Positions 17,906-25,428 of a stretch of DNA of 64,000 nucleotides are shown in pieces. The stretch is from Phycisphaerales bacterium. GTDB lineage: Bacteria; Planctomycetota; Phycisphaerae; Phycisphaerales; UBA1924. The translations under genes and the position numbers were made by a program. The notes below the pieces were generated by a model. It was not told the DNA's origin and searched no databases. It was given only the letters and a program-made list of their open reading frames with translations. The stretch spans positions 2,291 through 66,290 of the forward strand of contig JACVCS010000001.1 in the NCBI GenBank assembly GCA_016741915.1, read 5' to 3'. The first letter of the stretch is position 1. The number at the start of each line of letters is the position of its first letter.

Positions 17906-18308
17906 GGGTTGTCGCCCTCGGACTCGTCTCCGAAGGCCTGGTCAAGAGTATACGCGCACACCCCCGGCAAGAAAAGCCCGCTCGCCACGTTGACGCACCT
18001 TCCCCCGGCCTTGTCAACCTCGGCCACACCCTCACGCTCAACCTCGCCCGCAAACTCGCCCGCAAACTCGTCCTCAACCTCGCTTTCAATCTCACCACCA
18101 TCTTTGCCCTCACCGGTGCCGCTCCCGTGCTCCCGTGCCCCTCCCATGCCTCTGCAGCGCCCCTGCCGCCTTGGTGATCCTTCGTCCGCCTCTTGGTCAA
18201 CCTCACAATCGGGTTGGCACTTCCGATAACCGCCGCGGAGCGTTTGCCTTCGCCACGCCGCTGTGAACTCGGCTTGATCTCTCTCGCGGCTTGGCAACTT
18301 GCCCCGAC
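17906..18308. other. Intergenic stretch without a convincing gene
   Basis: About 400 bp between tRNA-Val and the OmpA terminator. Open frames exist in several directions but none has a clear start signal or family likeness. A 12-bp unit (CTCGCCCGCAAA) is repeated in tandem near 18043-18067. On the minus strand the area would encode an acidic Glu/Gly-rich peptide. I treat it as non-coding, possibly carrying the tRNA promoter. Confidence 0.5.
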
Positions 18309-18313
18309 CCAAG

Positions 18314-18350
18314 GGCAAAAGCAAACAGGCCGAGGGTTGTGCCCTCGGCC
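18314..18350 (-). terminator. Rho-independent terminator of the OmpA-like gene
   Basis: On the minus strand a 9-bp stem GGCCGAGGG/CCCTCGGCC (18328-18336 with 18342-18350, five-base loop) is followed by a U-rich run (TGTTTGCTTTTG). It lies about 70 bp after the stop of the gene at 18421. Confidence 0.8.
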
Positions 18351-18420
18351 TGCGTTGATGACTTTTTTGCACGAAACGAACCTTCGTGACCAATCCGAAT
18401 CGTCGACCGATTCGCCGGGC

Positions 18421-19074
18421 TCAGTTGCCCAGAATCACGATCTCGACCCGGCGGCTGGCGGCCTTGGTCGACTTGGGCTTCGCCGAGCCCATGCCCACCG
18501 ACTCCATCGAGCTGCCCGAGATGCCCTTGCTCTGCAGGTACTTCTCAACCGCCGCCGCACGCGCGGCGCTCAAAGCTTCGTTCGTGGGGAACTTGTTCTT
18601 CGCTTTGACGATCGGGTCGCTGTCGGTGTACCCCTCGATGCGGATGCGATGACCGCTGTACTTGCTCTTGATCGTCCGCGCGATCCCGTCGAGTTCCTTG
18701 CGACCCGCGGCCGACAGCGTCGCCGAACCCGGCGCGAAGGCCACGTCACCGGCAACCGACAGAACCACATTCGCCTCGCGGGCGGGGCCCTTGCGACCGC
18801 CGGTGCCGCCGACACCCGTGCCTGCGTCAACGTTGATCGGCTGCATCGCAGTTGAGGCCTTGTTGATGGCCGCGTCGCGCTCGCTCTCGGCCTGCGCACG
18901 CCGGGCCTCGCTCGCCGCGAGCTGGTCCGTCAGCGCCTTGTTGTCCTCACGCAGCTTGATGCTCTCCGCCTCAAGCTCCTTCTCCTTGCCGCTGCACCCG
19001 CCCAGAACCACCGCGGCCACGGCCGCCAGCGCGATCAAACCACCACGAATCATCATGCTGTTCCGCCCGATCAT
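18421..19074 (-). CDS. OmpA/Pal-type peptidoglycan-binding lipoprotein
   Basis: 217 residues. The ATG at 19074 is preceded by GGAGG five bases upstream, which decides the start over the longer frame. The signal peptide ends in LGGC (Cys27). A short coiled coil (KEKELEAESIKLREDNKALT and on) leads into a C-terminal OmpA domain: DVAFAPGSATLSAAG, then IRIEGYTDSDP and NEALSAARAAAVEKYL, which carry the usual diaminopimelate-contact Asp and Arg. The role is to tether the outer membrane or envelope to peptidoglycan. A TACACT box 140 bp upstream and a strong terminator suggest a single-gene unit. Confidence 0.9.
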   Translation of the reverse strand: MIGRNSMMIRGGLIALAAVAAVVLGGCSGKEKELEAESIKLREDNKALTDQLAASEARRAQAESERDAAINKASTAMQPINVDAGTGVGGTGGRKGPAREANVVLSVAGDVAFAPGSATLSAAGRKELDGIARTIKSKYSGHRIRIEGYTDSDPIVKAKNKFPTNEALSAARAAAVEKYLQSKGISGSSMESVGMGSAKPKSTKAASRRVEIVILGN

Positions 19075-19213
19075 GTGAACCTCCATGCTCGTTGTTCGAC
19101 CCGCACCAGAAACTCGCCGGCGACAGGCCGGGACTCTTCGCGGTTGACTGACGCACCGGCTCGCCTCTCGCACCCTGCGCGACGCACGCCGATCCGCCGT
19201 TGATTTTGGGCCA

Positions 19214-19219
19214 AGTGTA
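19214..19219 (-). promoter_or_regulatory. Candidate -10 box for the OmpA-like gene
   Basis: GCTACACT on the minus strand is the same hexamer and flank as in the TetR promoter (GCTACACT). It would give a leader of about 130 nt. No matching -35 is visible, so support is weak. Confidence 0.3.
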
Positions 19220-19224
19220 GCGTG

Positions 19225-20910
19225 CTAAGGCAAGAGAATCGGCCCGTGCCCCGGGAGCAGTTGAGAAAGCACCCGCTCAATCACACGCCCGCCCAGCAAG
19301 ACCAGCACCGTCGCCACCGCCAGGAACGGGCCATAGGGCATCGCGCTCGCCGCCCCGCCGCGACGCACGACGCTCCAGAGCGTCCAGACCAGCCCAACAA
19401 ACGCCGCGACAAAGAACGCAACCGTCGTGTTGATCCACCCCACGCACACCCCAACCCCCGCCATCAGATGCACGTCGCCCATCCCCATCGCCTCGCGTCC
19501 GAAGAGCAGCGAGCCGAAGATCCGAACCAACCACACCACCCCCCCGCCGACGAGATACCCCAAGACGCACCCCGCCAGCACGTGCACCGTCAGCGGCACA
19601 GCATCGAGATTTGCCGCCCCGGAGGCTCCGTTTCCGATGCGATCGGCAACAAAGCCCCCCAGCCAACCCAGCATGGCGATCGGGCCGAGGAAGGCCAGTT
19701 CCTTGACCATCTCTCGCCGGGCGTGGGGGTATTCCGTCCATTCCTCCGCTTGGTTCGTCGGGGTCAACGCTTGGACCGTGGTTCGCTTGAAATCCAGCCC
19801 CCGCAGAACGCCCGCGCCGACAAAGAGCCCGGCGAAAAGACCGATCACCCCGCCCAGCCAACGGGGTTGGTTCAGGCTTTGAGCGACCAGAACGCCGACC
19901 GTCGCGGCTGAGACCGCGGCGACGAGGACCACCACCAGATCGCGCAAAATCGGCGGGTTCGATGCCTGAGGTTCCGGAACAGGGCCGGGCTGCGCCCGTG
20001 AGTTATCCACTGCAACCGACAATGCACCGTTCGATTGGTCGGGCAACGGCTTCGAACTGCCCGGCGTCGTTTCTTCGGACTTCTCCGTGCGCTCGGCTTG
20101 CTCAGCCTTTAATCGGCGCTCGTCGTCCCAGGTTTCGAAATCTTCGAAACTCCGGCTCAAGAGGCCCAATCTGAGCATGAGCAGGCTGACGAGCACACCG
20201 ACGCCGCCGCCGAGGGACGCGCCGAGCCACCACCAGCTTGTCGGCGTGGGAATGGCCCACACCCAGCCTTCCGCGACGTTGGTCAGGGCTTTGGCACCGG
20301 GGCGGGCGACGAACTCGAAGTATGCCGCGAAGGCGGTATGGGCGAAGAGCCCGTAGTACGCGGGGGTGAGCGACATGCCCATCGGGATGGTGAAGGTCTT
20401 CGCATCGACGATCGTCATCGCGATCAGGCAGCTCAAAAGGCACAGCAGGATTGTGAACAGAGGCCAGGTCAGTGCCCCGGCGCCGTAGCCACGGGCCCAG
20501 GTGGGCTTGATCGTGCCGACGGGCAGGTCGAGCCACACGGCTTTATCGGGGATGACGTAGACCACCACGAACGCCGCGACGAAGACGAGCGCGATGAAGA
20601 GTTCCACAAGCGGGTACTCGGGGCTGATTTTGGATTTGCAGAATCGGCACCGGCCACGCAACAAGAGCCAGCCGAAGATCGGGATGTTCTCGCGCCAGGT
20701 CAGTTGCGTCTCGCACGCGGGGCATCGGCTGGGTGGCGTGACAACGCTCAGGCCCAGCGGCATGCGGTAGACCAGCACGTTCGTCAGCGAGCCGACGCAG
20801 GCACCGAAAGCGAAGAGGAAGAGCGCGGGCATGATGACCTGCGCGATGAAGATCATCGCATCAGGGGAAAGCCCGAGGCCCAAGGTCAGGATCGTGGAAA
20901 AGCTCAGCAC
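19225..20910 (-). CDS. Type IV prepilin peptidase with large central insertion
   Basis: 561 residues from GTG 20910, about twice the usual 250-290. The N-terminal domain has the expected two Cys pairs (C63, C66, C88, C91), likely zinc-binding. The catalytic aspartates are D169 in IVDAKTFTIP and D479 in GMGDVHLMAG, so both are present but 310 residues apart instead of about 60. The insertion contains a membrane segment (about 228-250), a charged disordered stretch (255-320) and two further segments. It would cleave and methylate pseudopilins such as the one at 10667. The start is uncertain; an ATG at codon 19 is possible. Confidence 0.85.
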   Translation of the reverse strand: MLSFSTILTLGLGLSPDAMIFIAQVIMPALFLFAFGACVGSLTNVLVYRMPLGLSVVTPPSRCPACETQLTWRENIPIFGWLLLRGRCRFCKSKISPEYPLVELFIALVFVAAFVVVYVIPDKAVWLDLPVGTIKPTWARGYGAGALTWPLFTILLCLLSCLIAMTIVDAKTFTIPMGMSLTPAYYGLFAHTAFAAYFEFVARPGAKALTNVAEGWVWAIPTPTSWWWLGASLGGGVGVLVSLLMLRLGLLSRSFEDFETWDDERRLKAEQAERTEKSEETTPGSSKPLPDQSNGALSVAVDNSRAQPGPVPEPQASNPPILRDLVVVLVAAVSAATVGVLVAQSLNQPRWLGGVIGLFAGLFVGAGVLRGLDFKRTTVQALTPTNQAEEWTEYPHARREMVKELAFLGPIAMLGWLGGFVADRIGNGASGAANLDAVPLTVHVLAGCVLGYLVGGGVVWLVRIFGSLLFGREAMGMGDVHLMAGVGVCVGWINTTVAFFVAAFVGLVWTLWSVVRRGGAASAMPYGPFLAVATVLVLLGGRVIERVLSQLLPGHGPILLP

Positions 20911-20979
20911 GGGGAGAAGGTATCGGCCCGAAAGGCCCGGGGGATCGAAACGCGGGCAAAGAAGTGCGAACGCACGCGA

Positions 20980-21231
20980 TCAGCTGGGCTTCTTCGTCTC
21001 GGCCTGCATCTGCTGGGTCAGGTCGGTGAAGCGTTGTTCGACCTGCTCCTGGATCGCCTTGCAGTGCTGGTAGAGGGCAACCCCGCGTTCGTACTGGGCG
21101 ATGGATTGCTCGAGGCCGATCTGGCCGGACTCGATGCGTTCGATGATCTGCTGGAGTTCCTGCCGGGCATCTTCGTAGGAGAGGTCGGCGGGGAGGGCGG
21201 TTTTGCTGGTGCTGGCGGGTTTGCTGGACAT
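20980..21231 (-). CDS. xseB: Exodeoxyribonuclease VII small subunit
   Basis: 83 residues, normal length for XseB. The family core is clear: LSYEDARQELQQIIERIESG followed by LEQSIAQYERGVALYQHCK, two long helices that pack on the large subunit. It lies 32 bp after xseA in the same direction. Exonuclease VII degrades single-stranded DNA from both ends into acid-soluble oligonucleotides, and the small subunit is needed for activity and stability. Confidence 0.93.
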   Translation of the reverse strand: MSSKPASTSKTALPADLSYEDARQELQQIIERIESGQIGLEQSIAQYERGVALYQHCKAIQEQVEQRFTDLTQQMQAETKKPS

Positions 21232-21263
21232 GGTCGTGCTCGAAATGAGGCGTGGAACAGGTT

Positions 21264-23015
21264 CTAGAAGAGTCCGAGCTGGCCCTCAAGGTCGTCCGGG
21301 CCCGGCGTGAAGGATTGTTGCGGGGTGTTCGATGCGGATCGCGACGACTTCTTGCGCGTTGGGTTGGCCTGGGCGATCGGGCGCGGGACCGAGTTTGACG
21401 GCGGTGAGATTTCAGAATCTTGCACCGGGGCGGCCGACGCTGAATATGGGGCGGTTTCAGGGGTGGGGCTGGGCGGCGGGCCGACGGTGCCCGCGACTTT
21501 GAGTTTGGCGGGGGGGAGGTTGGCCGACTCCCCCACCACCGAGGCGAACGAGCCGTCGGCGACGCGGGTGGTGATCTGCTGACCCGGGCGGACGTCGCTG
21601 ACCCGGCGGACGACCTGCCCGAGCTGATCGACGGTCATGGAATACCCGCGGGAAAGGACGGAGTTGGGCCCGACAAGTTCAAGCTGGCGGCGGGCAATGG
21701 TCAGGTCGTCACGCTTGGCGGCCAGGGCACGGGCGAAGACTTCTGAAAGACTGCGCGAGGCGACGTCGAGGTCGAGTTGGTTCAAGGCTGAACGAAGGGC
21801 CAGTTCTGCGCGCCCGCGGAGGGCCTGCAGCTCCATCGAGCGCTGGTGCAGGATCGCGGTGGGTTTGCAGCGTTCGAGGCGGGTGACGATGACCGCGAGT
21901 TTGCGCGCGTCGGCGTCCAGACGCGCACGCAGGATCGGCAGCAGGTGGCGGCGGTCGGAGGCGAGTGATTCGCTTTCCTGACGCGTGCGGCGTTTTGCAG
22001 CGGTGCTCAGGCGTGCGGAGAGCTGCGACAACTGCTCGGCGAGTTCTTCGCGGTCGGGGGTCAGGCGCATCGCGGCCTGGGTCGGCGTGGCGCAGCGTTC
22101 GTCCGCGACGAGTTCCGCGACGGTGGTGTCGGTTTCGTGCCCGATGGCGGCGACGACGGGGATGGGGCAGCGGTAGATGGCCTCGGCGACGATGCGTTCG
22201 TTGAAGGCCCAGAGGTCTTCGATGGAGCCGCCGCCGCGGGTGACGAGGAGGGCGTCGATATTGAGGCGCTCGTGGTTGAGCCCCGCCCAAGTGATGGCGC
22301 GGGCGACGTCGGGGGCGGCTTGTTTGCCCTGCACCAGCACGTCGATGAGCAGGGGCTGCACCGCGGGGCAGCGGCGCTTCATGGTGTTCAGGACGTCTTG
22401 AAGGGCCGCTCCGGAGCGGGAGGTGATGATGGCGACGCGGCGCGGGAAGCTCGGCAGCGGGCGCTTGCGGTCCGGATCGAGGTAGCCCTGGGCCTTGAGC
22501 TCGGCGATGAGCTGACGCAGGGCGAGCTCGAGCACGCCGGCGCCGACGGGCTCGATTTTCTCGACGTAGAAACTCACCTTGCCCTGGGGCTTGTAGTACT
22601 CCACGCGCCCGGTGACGACGACCTGCTGACCCTCGGCGGGTTGAAAGCCCACGGAGCGCGTGCGCCCGGCGAACATCACGCAGTTGATCACGGCGCCGCC
22701 GACCTGGCCTTCTTTCAGTGAGAAGTACCAGTGGGTGCGGAGGGTGAAGTTGCTGACCTCGCCCACGACGCGGACGGACTGGGGGAGATGATCGCGGAGG
22801 GTCGCGTCGATGAGGGCGGAGAGCTGCGCGACGGTGATCGGCGGCGGGGTTGATGGCGAAGCGGGCGGAGTGGACGCGGCGGGGTTGGCCGCGGGCTCGG
22901 GAGAAGTAGCGGCGGCGGGTGGTGGTGAGTTTGTCGAAGGTGCGCCGAAGAGTGAGGCGTCGGGTAGGGGCGCCTGCGGGGCCATGCGTGATGGGTCGAA
23001 GCGTGGGCGGTTCAT
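21264..23015 (-). CDS. xseA: Exodeoxyribonuclease VII large subunit
   Basis: 583 residues, longer than the usual 400-460. A Pro/Ala/Ser-rich N-terminal extension of about 58 residues precedes the OB domain (ITVAQLSALIDATLRDHLPQ, VRVVGEVSNF, HWYFSLKE). The catalytic domain follows, with ITSRSGAALQDVLNTMKRR, VTRGGGSIEDLWAFNE and AIGHETDTTVAELVAD. A coiled-coil region and a 90-residue disordered tail end in QLGLF, which resembles a sliding-clamp-binding pentapeptide. It overlaps the upstream gene by 4 bp and precedes xseB. Confidence 0.93.
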   Translation of the reverse strand: MNRPRFDPSRMAPQAPLPDASLFGAPSTNSPPPAAATSPEPAANPAASTPPASPSTPPPITVAQLSALIDATLRDHLPQSVRVVGEVSNFTLRTHWYFSLKEGQVGGAVINCVMFAGRTRSVGFQPAEGQQVVVTGRVEYYKPQGKVSFYVEKIEPVGAGVLELALRQLIAELKAQGYLDPDRKRPLPSFPRRVAIITSRSGAALQDVLNTMKRRCPAVQPLLIDVLVQGKQAAPDVARAITWAGLNHERLNIDALLVTRGGGSIEDLWAFNERIVAEAIYRCPIPVVAAIGHETDTTVAELVADERCATPTQAAMRLTPDREELAEQLSQLSARLSTAAKRRTRQESESLASDRRHLLPILRARLDADARKLAVIVTRLERCKPTAILHQRSMELQALRGRAELALRSALNQLDLDVASRSLSEVFARALAAKRDDLTIARRQLELVGPNSVLSRGYSMTVDQLGQVVRRVSDVRPGQQITTRVADGSFASVVGESANLPPAKLKVAGTVGPPPSPTPETAPYSASAAPVQDSEISPPSNSVPRPIAQANPTRKKSSRSASNTPQQSFTPGPDDLEGQLGLF

Positions 23016-24256
23016 GAGGCACCGCCTGCGGTGTTGGTTGGTGGGGAGAGGGGCGTGGGGGCGAAGCCGCGGAGTTCGTTGTTGGCGTCGGCGATCTGGG
23101 CGTAGGCCTTCACGACGGATTGCGGGTGGAGGTAACTGCGGCAGCGGCGTGCGGTGTAGTCGTGCGCGGTGGCGAGGCGTTTGGCGAGTGATTCGTCGGG
23201 CTTGGCGACGGCGAGGATGTGCGTGAACCAGGCGTCGGGGGCGGTGGAGTTGACGGTGAGCACGCCGGTGGATTCGCTGATGGCGTCGACGAGCGGATCG
23301 GCGCGGGCAATGACGGGCATCTCGGCGGCCATGGCGTCGAGGACGAAGCTGCGGTGCTCGCCCAGGGCTTGGGGGATCAGCAGCACGTCGGCTTGAACGA
23401 GCAGGTCGCGGCGTGCTTCGAGGGCGGGGATGACGGTGAGGCTCGGGGCGAGGTTGAGTTCCTGGGCCCAGCGCATGAGGGGGAGGGTTCGGGCCGCGGC
23501 GGCGTCGACGAAGAGGATGAGTTCGTTGGCGAAGCCCGGGGCGATGGGCGGGGCGTCGACGAAGGCGCGGAGACCTTGCAGGGCCTGGCGGACGTGGTCG
23601 CGGGTGGTTTCGTTGGTGGAGGCGAGGGGGTCGGTGCTGGCGATGAGGACGGCGGCGAGGGGGCGATCGGGCTGGCGGGGTTTGCGGTGGCCTTCACCGG
23701 AGCGGACGCCCCAGGGTGCGGCGGCGACGCGGCGCGGGCCGAGGATTTGCTGGGCGTGGGCGAGGAGTTGTTCGTCAGGGGCGAGGGCGAGGGCGCGGCC
23801 GCCGAGCCCGCTGCGGCGGATGGCCTTGGAGGCGGATTGGACGTGGGCCTTGGACCAGAGTTCGATGATGGCGGAGGCGCCGCAGCCGCGGGCGAGGGCG
23901 AGCCCGAAGCGCATGGAGGCTTCGCCGAAGCAGTGGACGACGTCGACGGCGCGGGCGGAGGTGGCGGCGATAGCCGATTTGCCGCCTTCTTCGTCGTTGA
24001 CGCGTTCGAGGGCGCGGATCATGGCGGCGGCGCGGAGGGAGAGGGTCAGGGGCAGGCCGTCGTCGGGGTAGGTGACGCTGGTGGAGTAGAGGACTTGCTG
24101 TTGATCGGTGCTGGTGCCGGCGGCGACGGGATCGAGGCTGCGCGGGAGGGCGTGAATGACGCGGACGCCCTCGTCGGCGAGGCCGATCTCCAGGCGTGAG
24201 AGCAGCGAGCGCTCGCGCGAGAGGAAGTCGGCATCGGGGAGGATGAGTGTTCGCAC
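23012..24256 (-). CDS. Glycosyltransferase-like protein
   Basis: 414 residues from the GTG at 24256 (VRTLILPDADFLSRERSLLS). The frame opens 29 codons earlier, but those codons lie on a palindromic repeat (24319-24340), so the earlier GTG is unlikely. A GT-B type layout is suggested by the N-terminal part with SLLSRLEIGLADEGVRVIHA, the middle VVHCFGEASMRFGLALARG, and the C-terminal half with LTVIPALEARRDLLVQADVL, QALGEHRSFVLDAMAAEMPV and STGVLTVNS. This last part follows the donor-binding pattern of glycosyltransferase family 1. The stop overlaps xseA (ATGA). Specificity is unknown. Confidence 0.7.
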   Translation of the reverse strand: MRTLILPDADFLSRERSLLSRLEIGLADEGVRVIHALPRSLDPVAAGTSTDQQQVLYSTSVTYPDDGLPLTLSLRAAAMIRALERVNDEEGGKSAIAATSARAVDVVHCFGEASMRFGLALARGCGASAIIELWSKAHVQSASKAIRRSGLGGRALALAPDEQLLAHAQQILGPRRVAAAPWGVRSGEGHRKPRQPDRPLAAVLIASTDPLASTNETTRDHVRQALQGLRAFVDAPPIAPGFANELILFVDAAAARTLPLMRWAQELNLAPSLTVIPALEARRDLLVQADVLLIPQALGEHRSFVLDAMAAEMPVIARADPLVDAISESTGVLTVNSTAPDAWFTHILAVAKPDESLAKRLATAHDYTARRCRSYLHPQSVVKAYAQIADANNELRGFAPTPLSPPTNTAGGAS

Positions 24257-24316
24257 GCGTTTGAAGTGTGATGTGGGTTGAGGGCGATGGCCGGGGGATT
24301 TCGGAAGGGATGGGTG

Positions 24317-24343
24317 ATGCACGGCTCTGGAGAGGCGTGCCAC
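24317..24343. repeat. GCACGGCTCT palindrome copy
   Basis: GCACGGCTCTGGAGAG-GCGTGC at 24319-24340 is a near-perfect palindrome (one mismatch) of the same family as 44117-44138, in the opposite orientation. It lies between divergent genes. Confidence 0.7.
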
Positions 24344-24375
24344 CGTGAGGCTACGGTAGCAAAGGCGGGGCGAGG

Positions 24376-25425
24376 GTGTTGCTTTGGAGGTTTTCCGCGT
24401 TGGACTTCGTTGGCTTGGGCATCACGTTGGGCGCTGGGCTGGGGCTGGCGTGGGGGCTGGGCGTGGTGCACACGGCGGTGGTGCTGCGGAACCCGCCCAG
24501 GCGTGGGGCAACGTGGGCGCTGGCGAAGAACGCGCCGGAAGATCCGATGCAGGCGAGCGCGGGGCGGGCAAAGTTTGAAACCTGGCGGTTTGCGTACGGC
24601 GGCGGGGCGGGCGGCGAGCGCGGCGGTGAGTGTGAGGTGTGGGAGATCGCCGGTCAGCGGGCGGATGGGCCTGTGGTCATCTTTTCGCACGGCTGGGGGG
24701 AGTCGAAGGTCACGTCGCTGAATCGGCTTTGGTGGCTTCGGCGGATCGGCGCGCGGGTGATCATGTGGGACCTTGCGGGGCATGGGGACGTGCCTTCGCG
24801 GGGTGATGGGCGCGGTGCGAAGCGCGTGGCGGCGGGATCACAGTCGTCGCTGGGCACGCGTGAGGTGGATGATCTGGTGGCGTTGGTGAAGCAGGTCGTG
24901 CGTGAGGGGGAGCGTGTGGTGCTGGCGGGGTTCTCGCTCGGTGCGGGGGTGTCGATCGCGGCGGCGGCGGATGAGCGGCTGCGCGGGATCGTGCGGATGG
25001 TGGTGGCGGAAGCGCCGTATGGGCTGCCACAGACGCCGGCGGAGCGGGTGATGAGGCTGCGCGGGGTGGTGAGGTGGCGCGGGAGTGTGCTGTCGGCGGT
25101 GTGGCTGGCGGGGGTGATGGGGCGCGTGCGCGGGGCGATGGGCGGCGGGTGGATGAAAGCCGGGGGGTCGTTTGATCGGGCTGAACATGCCAAGCGGCTG
25201 CGGTGCCCGTTGGTGGTGCTGCACAGCGAGGACGATGAGGTTTGCCCGATTGCGGATGGGCGGGCGATTGCGCACGCGGCTGGTGCTTGGGCGACGCTGC
25301 ACGAGGTGCGCGGGTGCTCGCACGCGGGGTTCTGGGACGATCAGTTGCGCGGCGAGGCGGCGGTGAAGGTGATTGAGTCGGTGCTTGCTGGTGCGGACAT
25401 ACGCGGAGCGGGTGCGAAGGGTTAA
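24376..25425 (+). CDS. Alpha/beta hydrolase fold protein, membrane-anchored
   Basis: 349 residues from GTG 24376; a TTG at 24400 with GGAGG nine bases upstream is an alternative start. One N-terminal membrane segment (about 12-35) anchors the protein. The hydrolase domain starts with VVIFSHGWGESK (oxyanion loop HGWG), the nucleophile elbow is GFSLGA, the acid lies in VLHSEDDEVCP and the His in GCSHAGFW, so the Ser-Asp-His triad is complete. It resembles the serine aminopeptidase/BAAT group. The substrate is unknown. The stop is 3 bp from the stop of the convergent CHAD-Ppx gene. Confidence 0.85.
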   Translation: MLLWRFSALDFVGLGITLGAGLGLAWGLGVVHTAVVLRNPPRRGATWALAKNAPEDPMQASAGRAKFETWRFAYGGGAGGERGGECEVWEIAGQRADGPVVIFSHGWGESKVTSLNRLWWLRRIGARVIMWDLAGHGDVPSRGDGRGAKRVAAGSQSSLGTREVDDLVALVKQVVREGERVVLAGFSLGAGVSIAAAADERLRGIVRMVVAEAPYGLPQTPAERVMRLRGVVRWRGSVLSAVWLAGVMGRVRGAMGGGWMKAGGSFDRAEHAKRLRCPLVVLHSEDDEVCPIADGRAIAHAAGAWATLHEVRGCSHAGFWDDQLRGEAAVKVIESVLAGADIRGAGAKG

Positions 25426-25428
25426 GTG

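Noticed and set aside
17883-18393. Acidic minus-strand frame (ESEVEDEFAGEFAGEVERE) between OmpA and tRNA-Val
   Set aside because: It is driven by a 12-bp tandem repeat, lacks a start signal and runs across the tRNA promoter area and the terminator.
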